Positions 1-7,959 are shown, counted from the stretch's first letter. The stretch is 18,408 nt of DNA from Candidatus Parcubacteria bacterium (GCA_017992335.1 JAGOOU010000008.1:1-18408); one strand, 5' to 3'. Numbers and translations: made by a program. The notes: generated by a model from the letters alone, not told the origin.

Positions 1-5
1 CAATT

Positions 6-43
6 AAAGATATAATTATTATATAATAATATCTTTCATTATT
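6..43 (+). promoter_or_regulatory. Probable promoter region with AT-rich palindrome
   Basis: TATAAT lies at 22-27, 16 nt before the ATG at 44. It sits inside a perfect 16-nt palindrome (15-30), flanked by an 8-bp inverted repeat AAAGATAT (6-13) / ATATCTTT (29-36). No -35 can be judged because the window starts here. In DNA this AT-rich, chance symmetry is common. Confidence 0.35.
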
Positions 44-505
44 ATGAATAAAAAAGTACTTTATATAATATTATTTATTCTTTTAATTGGCTCTGTAATT
101 TTCTATTTGTATGCTACCACAAGAACATCTGAACCAATAGATTACGATGAATTGGTTGTTAGCACAGATAAGGAAGAATATAGCGCAAACGAAAAGGCAA
201 TAATTAATATTAAGAATGTTTCAGACAAGAGAGCTTGTTTTTCTTCTTGCTATCCTTTTTATGTCCAGACTCAAGATCAAGATAAGAAGTTTTATCAATA
301 CGAAGAATGTCCTTTTGAAGACATAGTAAGCGTTTGCGTTGATCCTCATCAAGATAAGTATTTTGAGATTGATTTGGGAGAACAGATAATACCAAAATCA
401 AACAGCAGTTATGCTTTTGTTATTTCAGCTTGTCTGACTTGCGACACGGGCGATACTTTTAAAAGAGATGATTTCTTTTTTTCTAATAAATTTATAGTAA
501 AATAA
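44..505 (+). CDS. Membrane-anchored Cys-rich extracellular protein, unknown function
   Basis: I do not recognise this 153-residue protein as a named family. Residues 5-23 form one hydrophobic segment after MNKK, so it looks like a signal anchor with the rest outside the membrane. The region from about residue 38 alternates like a small beta-sandwich (a stretch resembling EEYSANEKAIINIKNVS is common in Ig-like intracellular-proteinase-inhibitor folds). Six cysteines (65, 69, 89, 98, 130, 133) suggest disulfides and export. The stop is one base before the rplY start, so the two are probably co-transcribed. The start follows an AT-rich leader with no Shine-Dalgarno sequence. Confidence 0.75.
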   Translation: MNKKVLYIILFILLIGSVIFYLYATTRTSEPIDYDELVVSTDKEEYSANEKAIINIKNVSDKRACFSSCYPFYVQTQDQDKKFYQYEECPFEDIVSVCVDPHQDKYFEIDLGEQIIPKSNSSYAFVISACLTCDTGDTFKRDDFFFSNKFIVK

Positions 506-506
506 T

Positions 507-1121
507 ATGTTGAAAATAGAAGGAAAAATAAGGGAGAATAAACATTTTGATTCAGGAAATATTCCTGCTGTTTTGTATGGTCCAGGATTAGAAAATATTC
601 TTCTTCAGGTTGAAAAGAATAGTTTTGATAAGGTTTTTAAAGAGTCAGGAGAAACTTTAATTGAACTTAAAATAGGAGACAAGGCTTATTCTGTTTTAGT
701 TTATGACATTCAAAAACATCCTTATACTGGAGAACTGATTCACGTTGATTTTTATCAGCCCAACCTTAAAGAAGAAGTAGAAACAGAAGTACCTTTGGAA
801 TTAGAGGGAGAAGCACCAGCTGTTAAGAATCTTGGAGGTACATTAATTACTAACATTAAAGAATTAAGCATTAAGGCCTTACCCAAGGATTTACCTAGTA
901 AGATTAAAATTAATGTTAGCAACTTAAATACTTTTGATGATTTTATTCTTGTAAAAGACATAGAAATGCCAAAAGGAGTAATTGTGCTTGATAATCCAGA
1001 AGAAATCGTTGTTCAGGTTGTTGAGCCAGAAAAAGTAGAAGAAGAGCTTGCTAAGCCAGTGGAAGAAAAAATGCCAGAAGTTGTAGAAAAGAAAGAGGAG
1101 GCAAAGGAAGAAGAAAAATAA
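507..1121 (+). CDS. rplY: 50S ribosomal protein L25, long CTC/TL5 form
   Basis: bL25 binds 5S rRNA in the large subunit. This 204-residue form has the N-terminal L25 beta-barrel (about 1-85, including GNIPAVLYGPG and the HVDFYQ stretch) followed by the C-terminal TL5-type beta domain (about 90-175). It is therefore the long CTC form rather than the 94-residue E. coli form. The last 30 residues are almost pure Glu/Lys/Val/Pro and probably disordered. It starts one base after the upstream stop with no SD, and the downstream lytic enzyme begins 12 nt after its stop, so the three + strand genes form one tight unit. Confidence 0.95.
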   Translation: MLKIEGKIRENKHFDSGNIPAVLYGPGLENILLQVEKNSFDKVFKESGETLIELKIGDKAYSVLVYDIQKHPYTGELIHVDFYQPNLKEEVETEVPLELEGEAPAVKNLGGTLITNIKELSIKALPKDLPSKIKINVSNLNTFDDFILVKDIEMPKGVIVLDNPEEIVVQVVEPEKVEEELAKPVEEKMPEVVEKKEEAKEEEK

Positions 1122-1133
1122 TTTATTATTTCA

Positions 1134-2555
1134 ATGTTTATTTTCTGCAAAAAGAACCTCATTATTCTCCTATTTGCATTGGGATTTTTCACTGCCCCTT
1201 TTGTGTTAGCTGAATATAATTTGGATGAATTGTGTGAGTCAGGAAAATGGGAAACAGAATGTAATAATTTATCACAAAAAGAATGTGAAAATTTATGTAA
1301 TCAATGCCTTGATTATTTAAATCAGAAAGCAGCCAAAGTTCAGCAAGAAATATCAGAAACAGGTCAGAAAAAGACAACTCTTCAGAATCAAATAACTACC
1401 TTAAACAAGAAAATTAAAGATATTGATTATCAGATTTATCAATCTAATATATCTATTAAAAGTTTGGGATTTCAAATAGACGATACCGAAAAATCAATAG
1501 AAGAAACATCTCTAAGCGTTCAAGATCAAAGGAAAAAAGTAGCTGAGATATTAAGAGCAGTTGAAAAAGAAGATAAGAAGCCATTTTTTGAAATATTGAT
1601 TTCAAGCGAAACAATATCTGACTTTTTTGACAATTTGATTTATTTAGAAACCCTAGGAGAGAAAAATAGAGAAGTGCTTTTAAATCTCCAAGAACTAGAA
1701 GGAAGTTTAAAAGTTAAAAAGGTTAACTTAGAAGAAGAAACAGGAGAGTTGAAGAATTTAGTTATTGTTCAGGCAATTAAAAAAGAAGAAAGTGCGAAAA
1801 TAAAAGAAGAGAGACAATATTATCTCAATTTAACTGAAAAAGAATATCAAACTAAACTTCAAGAGAAAAAAGAGCTAGATCAAAAAGCATCAGAAATTAG
1901 CCAAAGATTATTTGAACTTATTGGAGTTAAGGAGGGGGGGATTGAATTTGGAGAAGCAGTGGAAATAGCAAAATCAGTTGAAAAGATAACAGGAGTTAGA
2001 GCAGCTTTTCTTTTAGCTATTATTCATCAAGAATCATACAATAAAGGAAAGTTTGGTGGAAATGTTGGACAATGTTATGTTACTAATTTCACAACTGGAG
2101 CGGGAACTGATTTAAAAGGCAATCCCAAAACCAGAGTTATGAGTCCATCAACTCAAATTCCATTATTTATACAGTTAACTAAAGATTTAGGAATGGAAGC
2201 AACAAAAACAGCAGTTTCCTGCTGGATGCCTCTTTATTCAAAAGGAGTTCCTTATGGTTGGGGTGGAGCAATGGGGCCTGCACAGTTTATTCCTTCTACC
2301 TGGAATTCTTATAGAAAGAATGTAGAAGCAGTTACTGGTAGACCAGCTAATCCGTGGAATATTAATGATGCTTTCTTAGCTTCAGGTTTCTTATTAAGAG
2401 ATAATGGTGCTGCAACCAATGAATTTAGAGCAGCAATGATGTATTTTTCTGGTGCATCTTGGACAAAGCAAGAAGAATTTTATGGAAGAAGCGTTGTTGC
2501 AAAAGCAGCAGAATTTACTAGAGATATTGAAGTATTGGATCAAGCAAAAAAATAA
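1134..2555 (+). CDS. Secreted coiled-coil peptidoglycan lytic transglycosylase
   Basis: Predicted exported murein hydrolase of 473 residues. A signal peptide (1-26, hydrophobic core then VLA) is followed by a Cys-rich patch (C34, C43, C51, C55, C58). A long coiled coil spans about 62-265; its middle (FFEILISSETISDFFDNLIY, 151-170) resembles the EnvC/PcsB/CwlO coils that dock on FtsEX. The C-terminal domain (about 270-465) is a transglycosylase of the SLT/MltB type, with HQES (catalytic Glu probably E300), GAMGPAQFIPSTW (378-390) and NPWNINDAF (406-414). EnvC-type coils normally carry M23 or NlpC/P60 domains, so a transglycosylase head is notable. The catalytic class is well supported; FtsEX control is inferred. 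Confidence 0.88.
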   Translation: MFIFCKKNLIILLFALGFFTAPFVLAEYNLDELCESGKWETECNNLSQKECENLCNQCLDYLNQKAAKVQQEISETGQKKTTLQNQITTLNKKIKDIDYQIYQSNISIKSLGFQIDDTEKSIEETSLSVQDQRKKVAEILRAVEKEDKKPFFEILISSETISDFFDNLIYLETLGEKNREVLLNLQELEGSLKVKKVNLEEETGELKNLVIVQAIKKEESAKIKEERQYYLNLTEKEYQTKLQEKKELDQKASEISQRLFELIGVKEGGIEFGEAVEIAKSVEKITGVRAAFLLAIIHQESYNKGKFGGNVGQCYVTNFTTGAGTDLKGNPKTRVMSPSTQIPLFIQLTKDLGMEATKTAVSCWMPLYSKGVPYGWGGAMGPAQFIPSTWNSYRKNVEAVTGRPANPWNINDAFLASGFLLRDNGAATNEFRAAMMYFSGASWTKQEEFYGRSVVAKAAEFTRDIEVLDQAKK

Positions 2556-2853
2556 GAGCAGAATTCTTTTTAAGTTTTTTTCTGCTCTTTTGAGGAGATT
2601 CATTGTTTCTCCCCTTTGCTCTTTTGAGGAAATCCAGCATGTCTCCCTGGTGGTCCCACATTTTGTGGGCATCTTTTCCTTTTCTTAGTTCTTGGAACAT
2701 TTCGTGAACAATCATCATCCCTTCGTTGCGAAGGCCGTCATCAAGACTAAACATGATGTTGTTAAAATCTTTCACAAGATTTTCGGTCACTGGAAAAGAA
2801 TTTTTTGCCATTCCAATGACGTGTTCAATTTTCCAATAAGCAATCTTGGACAT
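2518..2853 (-). CDS. Small hypothetical protein downstream of prfA
   Basis: This 111-residue frame is not a family I can name. Its N-terminal half (MSKIAYWKIEHVIGMAKNSF...) looks helical and soluble, with HKMWDHQGDMLDFL in the middle and a Lys-rich end. Support for reality: it has its own consensus promoter (TTGACA-17-TATTAT) directly upstream, and it is convergent to and only slightly overlaps the + strand gene. The 3' end is doubtful. The frame runs through the terminator hairpin and 38 nt into the neighbouring gene. A one-base shift at an A7 run (2575-2581 on the + strand) would instead stop at a TAA at 2570-2572 inside the hairpin loop, removing the last residues. Confidence 0.6.
   Translation of the reverse strand: MSKIAYWKIEHVIGMAKNSFPVTENLVKDFNNIMFSLDDGLRNEGMMIVHEMFQELRKGKDAHKMWDHQGDMLDFLKRAKGRNNESPQKSRKKLKKNSALIFLLDPILQYL
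2554..2589. terminator. Convergent (bidirectional) hairpin terminator
   Basis: A perfect 10-bp stem AAGAGCAGAA (2554-2563) / TTCTGCTCTT (2580-2589) with a 16-nt loop lies between the + strand lytic transglycosylase and the - strand hypothetical. On the + strand only four Ts follow. On the - strand the stem is followed by TATTTTTTT, a much better U-tract, so it should work best for the leftward transcript. Confidence 0.75.
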
Positions 2854-2861
2854 ACAATCAT

Positions 2862-2890
2862 ATAATAATATATATAGTATATTTTGTCAA
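2862..2890 (-). promoter_or_regulatory. Consensus promoter of the small hypothetical gene (leaderless)
   Basis: On the - strand TTGACA (2890-2885) and TATTAT (2867-2862) are separated by exactly 17 bp. The -35 box overlaps the prfA stop codon. Only 8 nt lie between the -10 box and the ATG at 2853, so transcription should begin at or next to the start codon. Confidence 0.75.
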
Positions 2891-3624
2891 GACTGTGCTT
2901 TCCCCATAGCACTAATCATTTTTTCTATTCTTCCATCCATTATTGATTCAATATCGTGCCAGCTTTTATTGATTCTATGGTCAGTAACCCTATCTTGAGG
3001 GAAATTATATGTCCTTATCTTTTCTTCTCTTCCTGCGCTACCGATTTGAGATCTTCTTGCTCCTCCTAGTTCTTTTTCTAATTCTTTTTCTTTTTGAGCT
3101 AAAAGCCTGGCAGCTAAAATAGATAAAGCGTTTTCTTTGTTTTGTTGTAAACTCCTTTCTGATTGAGAGGTTACAGCTGTATTGGTTGGAATATGAACAA
3201 TTCTAATAGCAGTCATTCTTTTATTAATATACTGTCCTCCTGCTCCAGAAGCTTTACATGTTTCAGTTCTAATATCTTGAGGCTTAATATCAATCTGGGT
3301 TTTAGATGGTTTAGGAAGCACTGCTACTGTTGCAGTAGAAGTATGGATTCTACCTGATTTTTCTGTTTTTGGTATTCTTTGAACCCTATGAACTCCAGCT
3401 TCATATTTGAACTTTTCATAAACATTATCACCATCTATTTCAATAATAGCACCTTTTATGCCATCAATATCTGTTTGATTAATATCCAATATCTGGGTTT
3501 TTAATCCTTGATTTTGAGCATAGCGAGAATACATTCTTAAAAGATCATTAGCAAAAAGAGCGGCTTCTTCTCCGCCTACCCCAGCTCTAATCTCCATGAT
3601 TACAGCATTAAACTTCTGTTCCAT
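2887..3624 (-). CDS. prfA: Peptide chain release factor 1 lacking domain 1
   Basis: Class I release factor that reads UAA/UAG and triggers peptidyl-tRNA hydrolysis. The 245-residue protein begins at what is roughly residue 105 of usual 350-360-residue RF1s (AVIMEIRAGVGGEEAALFAN). It keeps the codon-reading region with the RF1-type PxT motif (PKT, 85-87, in HRVQRIPKT) and the catalytic GGQ (129-131, in ASGAGGQ). The C-terminal segment RTYNFPQDRVTDHRIN is canonical. The whole N-terminal domain 1 is absent. The ATG is 2 nt after the rpmE stop, so there is little room for a longer native start. No SD is present. RF1 rather than RF2 is assigned because PxT, not SPF, is seen; prfH-like proteins are shorter and less similar. 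Confidence 0.93.
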   Translation of the reverse strand: MEQKFNAVIMEIRAGVGGEEAALFANDLLRMYSRYAQNQGLKTQILDINQTDIDGIKGAIIEIDGDNVYEKFKYEAGVHRVQRIPKTEKSGRIHTSTATVAVLPKPSKTQIDIKPQDIRTETCKASGAGGQYINKRMTAIRIVHIPTNTAVTSQSERSLQQNKENALSILAARLLAQKEKELEKELGGARRSQIGSAGREEKIRTYNFPQDRVTDHRINKSWHDIESIMDGRIEKMISAMGKAQS

Positions 3625-3626
3625 AG

Positions 3627-3833
3627 TTATTTTTTCTTGGCCATTCTTTGTTTAAATTTTTGAACCCTACCTACCTGGTCAGAACTTCTTTCTTTACCAG
3701 TATAGAAAGGATGGCATTTTGAGCAGATTTCAACTTCTAAGTTCTCTTGAGTTGAGCCAATTTCAAAAACTGCTCCGCAAGAACAGCGTGCTTTAGCTTT
3801 TTCAAAATATTTTGGATGAATATCCTTTTTCAT
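3627..3833 (-). CDS. rpmE: 50S ribosomal protein L31 (zinc-binding type)
   Basis: bL31 of 68 residues, a large-subunit protein bridging to the small-subunit head. The four zinc ligands of the C+ form are present (C17, C19, C37, C40, in CSCG and CSKC), followed by HPFYTGK, the family signature. The tail is basic (QRMAKKK). It is the first gene of a leftward unit rpmE-prfA, with 2 nt between the genes; linkage of rpmE and prfA is common in bacteria. A TATAAT box ends 6 nt before the ATG, so the mRNA is probably leaderless. Confidence 0.96.
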   Translation of the reverse strand: MKKDIHPKYFEKAKARCSCGAVFEIGSTQENLEVEICSKCHPFYTGKERSSDQVGRVQKFKQRMAKKK

Positions 3834-3839
3834 ATTGGA

Positions 3840-3845
3840 ATTATA
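3840..3845 (-). promoter_or_regulatory. rpmE -10 box (leaderless)
   Basis: TATAAT on the - strand ends 6 nt before the rpmE ATG (3833). The nearest -35-like sequence is TTGATT at 3871-3866 with a long 20-bp spacer, so the upstream element is weak. The promoter is divergent from that of the NYN gene. A 13-nt symmetric sequence, AGAAAA-C-TTTTCT (3851-3863), lies between them. Confidence 0.6.
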
Positions 3846-3877
3846 CTATCAGAAAACTTTTCTAAAATCAAGAGGCA

Positions 3878-3886
3878 TGTTATAGT
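3878..3886 (+). promoter_or_regulatory. Extended -10 promoter of the NYN gene (leaderless)
   Basis: TGTTATAGT is an extended -10 (TG, one base, TATAGT). The -10 ends 9 nt before the ATG at 3896, again predicting a transcript starting near the initiation codon. No good -35 is seen, as expected for extended -10 promoters. Confidence 0.5.
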
Positions 3887-3895
3887 ATTATATAT

Positions 3896-4390
3896 ATGAA
3901 AGAGGAATTAAAAAATTATGCATATATTGACGGAAATAATCTTTATAGAGGAATAGAGTCTTTGGGGTGGAAAATCGACTATAAAAGATTAAGAGTTTGG
4001 CTAAAAGATAAATACAACATAAATAAAGCATATATATTTATAGGCCTAGTTCCGAAGTATAAAGATCTTTATACTTTTCTACAGGAAGCAGGTTTTACCT
4101 TAATTTTTAAAGAAACAGTATATGATGGAAATGGAAAAATTAAAGGTAATTGTGATGCAGACTTAGTTTTAAGATGTTTAATAGATTTTTATGAAGACAA
4201 TATAAATAGTGTTGTAATTATAACAAGTGATGGCGATTATGCGGGATTAATCAAATTCTTGAAAGAGAAAAATAAATTAAGAGCAGTTTTATCACCTTCT
4301 TTAGAAAAGAAATGCTCAATACTTATTAAAAGATTAAATCCCGTTATTGTTTATTTAAATAATATTAAAGAGAAGATAAGATTAAAATAA
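3896..4390 (+). CDS. NYN-domain (LabA/PIN-like) predicted ribonuclease
   Basis: A 164-residue single-domain protein of the NYN family, a PIN-like fold. The acidic metal-binding residues of the family are visible: D12 in YIDGNN, D87/D89 in GNCDADL, and D112/D114 in TSDGDY. The order and spacing (strand 1 Asp, central DxD, SDGDF-like motif) match LabA/NYN proteins. Family members are known or predicted nucleases acting on RNA; the substrate here cannot be inferred. The gene is monocistronic: it has its own promoter just upstream and a strong terminator directly after the stop. The start is the only good Met and is supported by the promoter position. No SD. Confidence 0.9.
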   Translation: MKEELKNYAYIDGNNLYRGIESLGWKIDYKRLRVWLKDKYNINKAYIFIGLVPKYKDLYTFLQEAGFTLIFKETVYDGNGKIKGNCDADLVLRCLIDFYEDNINSVVIITSDGDYAGLIKFLKEKNKLRAVLSPSLEKKCSILIKRLNPVIVYLNNIKEKIRLK

Positions 4391-4431
4391 AAAAGCCCCT
4401 GTTAAGGACAATACCTTAAAAGGGTCTTTTT
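4390..4431 (+). terminator. Rho-independent terminator after the NYN gene
   Basis: Long imperfect hairpin with nested arms: AAAAAG (4390-4395) / CTTTTT, CCCT / AGGG, and TTAAGG / CCTTAA around the loop ACAATA, with single mismatches between blocks and a T-run at the end. It starts on the last base of the NYN stop codon and is nearly symmetric. Confidence 0.85.
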
Positions 4432-4478
4432 CGTGGTTATGTTTTTATTATATCAATAAATAAAAAACAGTCAAGTAC

Positions 4479-4507
4479 TTGTCATTAATTTTTAATTATG
4501 CTATATA
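4479..4507 (+). promoter_or_regulatory. rpsB-tsf promoter
   Basis: TTGTCA (4479-4484), 17-bp spacer, TATATA (4502-4507) with an extended -10 TG at 4499-4500. It predicts a leader of about 36 nt before the rpsB ATG. The leader contains a small hairpin, TCGCT (4526-4530) / AGCGA (4535-4539), with loop TTTA, ending 10 nt before the ATG. Confidence 0.65.
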
Positions 4508-4549
4508 CATAATATATTTATTAACTCGCTTTTAAGCGATATTTCAATT

Positions 4550-5245
4550 ATGGATACAGAAACAGCAAAAACACAATATGGAATTTTAATAGACGACATG
4601 ATTAAAGCTGGTCTTGGTTTTGGCCATCAAAAATCAAAACTTCATCCTAAAATGAAGGATTATACTGTTAAAATTAAAGACAAAGTTTATTTAGTTGACT
4701 TGGAAAAAACAGCAATAAAATTAGGAGAAAGTCTTGATCTATTAAAATCATTAAAACAAGAAGGAAAAGGAATTATGTTTGTGGGAACAAAAATTGCTAC
4801 GAGAAAACTAATTCAAGAAATAGCTGAAGCCACTAAATCATATTACGTTAATGAGAGATGGATTGGAGGAACATTTACTAATTTTAAGGAAATCAGGAAA
4901 AGAATCAATTATTGGAAAGAATTAGAGAACAGAACAAAAGATCCAGAATACGAAAAGAAATATGTTAAAAAAGAAAGATTAACTATTCAAAAAGAAATAG
5001 ATAGAATGAAAATGAAGTTTGAAGGAATAAGAGATATGGAAGAATTACCTGGAGTATTAGTTGTCTTAAGTGCTGACAAGGAGAGCATTGCTGTTAAAGA
5101 AGCTAAAAGATGTGGAATAAAAGTAATTGGAGTAGTAGATACAAATACTGATCCAACACCAATAGACTATATTATTCCAGCTAATGATGATGCATTTACT
5201 TCAATTGAATATATATTGTATAAAATGCAAGAAGTATTAAAATAA
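4550..5245 (+). CDS. rpsB: 30S ribosomal protein S2
   Basis: uS2 of the small-subunit body, 231 residues, close to the usual 230-260. Family landmarks: AGLGFGHQKSKLHPKM near the N terminus, GIMFVGTK, NERWIGGTFTNF, the coiled-coil insertion (about 120-162), LPGVLVVLSADKE, and the C-terminal GVVDTNTDPTPIDYIIPAN. It is followed 10 nt later by tsf, the classic rpsB-tsf pair. No SD precedes the ATG; the leader ends AUUUCAAUU. A small hairpin lies in the leader; in several bacteria the rpsB leader is autoregulated by S2, but this short stem is not diagnostic. Confidence 0.97.
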   Translation: MDTETAKTQYGILIDDMIKAGLGFGHQKSKLHPKMKDYTVKIKDKVYLVDLEKTAIKLGESLDLLKSLKQEGKGIMFVGTKIATRKLIQEIAEATKSYYVNERWIGGTFTNFKEIRKRINYWKELENRTKDPEYEKKYVKKERLTIQKEIDRMKMKFEGIRDMEELPGVLVVLSADKESIAVKEAKRCGIKVIGVVDTNTDPTPIDYIIPANDDAFTSIEYILYKMQEVLK

Positions 5246-5255
5246 TATTAAAACT

Positions 5256-5840
5256 ATGGCAGAAGTTGAACTAATTAAAAAACTTCGAGAAGAGACAGGG
5301 ATTTCCTTGTCTGATTGTAAAAAAGCCCTAGAAGAATCAGGGGGCGATATTGAAAAAGCAAAAGAATATTTAAGAAAAAGAGGGGAAGCAGTAGCTCTTA
5401 AAAAGGGAGAGAGAACTGTTGGAGCAGGAATTATTGATGCTTACGTTCATCAAAATAAAAGATTAGGAGTAATGATTGAGCTTGCTTGCGAGACTGATTT
5501 TGTTTCTCGCGGAGAAGATTTTAATAATCTAGCTCATGAAATATGCTTACAGATTGCTTCAATGAAACCACTTTTCATTAAAGAAGAAGAAATTCCTGAA
5601 GAGGTATTAGAAAAAGAAAAAGCTCTTTACGAAGAACAAGCCAGAGAATTGAATAAGCCAGAAGAAATTGTCCAGGGAATTATTAAAGGAAAATTAGAAA
5701 AGTTTAAGAAAGAAAACTGTTTGATTAATCAGTTGTGGATTAAAGACGACACCAAGACAATTCAAAATTTAATAAACGAATATATTGCTAAGACAGGAGA
5801 GAATATTTTAGTAAAAAGATTTTCAAGATATGAATTCTGA
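5256..5840 (+). CDS. tsf: Translation elongation factor Ts (short form)
   Basis: Guanine-nucleotide exchange factor for EF-Tu. At 194 residues it is the short form, against 283 in E. coli. The N-terminal UBA-like domain is intact (KKLREETGISLSDCKKALEE, 8-27), followed by the TDFV motif (80-83, in ELACETDFVSRGEDF), which disrupts the EF-Tu Mg2+ site. The second core subdomain ends in GENILVKRF, typical of the C terminus of short EF-Ts proteins such as that of Thermus. The gene follows rpsB by 10 nt and overlaps the next ORF by 11 nt (ATG at 5830), so translation of the two may be coupled. No SD. Confidence 0.96.
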   Translation: MAEVELIKKLREETGISLSDCKKALEESGGDIEKAKEYLRKRGEAVALKKGERTVGAGIIDAYVHQNKRLGVMIELACETDFVSRGEDFNNLAHEICLQIASMKPLFIKEEEIPEEVLEKEKALYEEQARELNKPEEIVQGIIKGKLEKFKKENCLINQLWIKDDTKTIQNLINEYIAKTGENILVKRFSRYEF

Positions 5841-6195
5841 TCTTATTTTACAAATAACCTTTCTTTTAAGTTTCGCAGGAGTTGTTAGTTTTGCTTTAAA
5901 GAAAAGTCCTCAGATAGCAGAACTTCCTGAGAAGGAATATTTTTATACTAGAATATTTAATAATTTTAAAGAAAAAACATCTGAGATTAAAAACAACTTA
6001 AAAAAGAAAACAGAAAATTGGGAAAATTCATTGCATAAATTCCTTTTTAAAACTAGAATTCTTTTTTTGAAAGCAGATAATAAAACCTTAGATTTAATTA
6101 AGAAATTAAAGCAAAGATCAGAAAAGAGAAGAGGGAATGATGAATATTGGAAAGATATTAAAAAATCAATTAAGAAAAAAAGTAAGCCGGCATAG
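5830..6195 (+). CDS. Small membrane protein of unknown function, ending inside tRNA-Thr
   Basis: A 121-residue unrecognised protein. One N-terminal hydrophobic segment (about 5-23) is followed by a long, highly charged, Lys-rich helical region and a basic tail (KSIKKKSKPA), suggesting a membrane-tethered cytoplasmic coil. The start overlaps tsf by 11 nt, which favours co-translation. The last 10 nt, including the TAG stop, lie inside tRNA-Thr: the stop is positions 8-10 of the tRNA. RNase P maturation of the tRNA would remove the stop codon from the message. Codon composition matches its neighbours. The frame is plausible because of its tight junctions, but no homology is recognised. Confidence 0.65.
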   Translation: MNSDLILQITFLLSFAGVVSFALKKSPQIAELPEKEYFYTRIFNNFKEKTSEIKNNLKKKTENWENSLHKFLFKTRILFLKADNKTLDLIKKLKQRSEKRRGNDEYWKDIKKSIKKKSKPA

Positions 6196-6257
6196 CTCAG
6201 TGGTAGAGCAACTGTTTTGTAAACAGTAGGTCGGGGGTTCGAATCCGTCTGCCGGCT
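6186..6257 (+). tRNA. tRNA-Thr (anticodon TGT)
   Basis: Complete 72-nt cloverleaf: acceptor GCCGGCA / TGCCGGC, D arm GCTC/GAGC, anticodon stem ACTGT/ACAGT with loop TTTGTAA and anticodon TGT at 6218-6220, variable loop AGGTC, T loop TTCGAAT, discriminator T. CCA is not encoded. The T stem GGGGG/CCGTC has a G-G mismatch at pair 51-63 and a G-U at 50-64. The first 10 nt overlap the upstream ORF. It lies just upstream of the 16S promoter. Confidence 0.96.
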
Positions 6258-6268
6258 CATGATGCGTA

Positions 6269-6297
6269 TTGACAATTATAAAGAAGCAGAGTAAGAT
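6269..6297 (+). promoter_or_regulatory. 16S rRNA promoter
   Basis: TTGACA (6269-6274), 17-bp spacer, TAAGAT (6292-6297), predicting a start near 6304 and a 5' leader of about 60 nt before mature 16S. The region where an AT-rich UP element would sit is the GC-rich 3' half of tRNA-Thr, so no UP element is possible; this fits the missing alpha C-terminal domain of RpoA. Confidence 0.75.
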
Positions 6298-6338
6298 GTT
6301 TCTACTTGAAAGATCCTTGAAATTTTATTGTAGGTTTT

Positions 6339-6356
6339 TTAGAGTTGTTTCGTAAA
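6339..6356 (+). repeat. 5' arm of the 16S processing stem
   Basis: TTAGAGTTGTTTCGTAAA is the exact reverse complement of 7932-7949, an 18-bp perfect helix enclosing the 16S gene. Such a stem is the usual RNase III substrate in pre-16S rRNA. Confidence 0.85.
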
Positions 6357-6364
6357 TTTTTATT

Positions 6365-7845
<1,481 letters not shown>

Positions 7846-7861
7846 TTTAAAGTTTGTCGAT

Positions 7862-7898
7862 AAGAATTAATTCGCGAGTGATCACTGAATTAATTCTT
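7862..7898 (+). other. Hairpin in the 16S 3' trailer
   Basis: Perfect 12-bp stem AAGAATTAATTC (7862-7873) / GAATTAATTCTT (7887-7898), with a 13-nt loop containing the perfect palindrome AGTGATCACT (7877-7886). No T-tract follows, so it is not an intrinsic terminator. It lies inside the pre-16S processing stem and is removed on maturation. Confidence 0.7.
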
Positions 7899-7931
7899 GA
7901 GGTGTTGGTCTTTCTACCTTTAAAAAAGACT

Positions 7932-7949
7932 TTTACGAAACAACTCTAA
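7932..7949 (+). repeat. 3' arm of the 16S processing stem
   Basis: TTTACGAAACAACTCTAA pairs perfectly with 6339-6356. It ends 10 nt before the methyltransferase ATG at 7960, so cleavage here would also set the 5' end of that message. Confidence 0.85.
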
Positions 7950-7959
7950 GAGACTTATT

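Noticed and set aside
5943..6275. 110-residue - strand frame crossing tRNA-Thr
   Set aside because: Antisense to a tRNA and to a Lys-rich gene; composition (Phe/Leu/Ser) is what antisense of such a gene gives.
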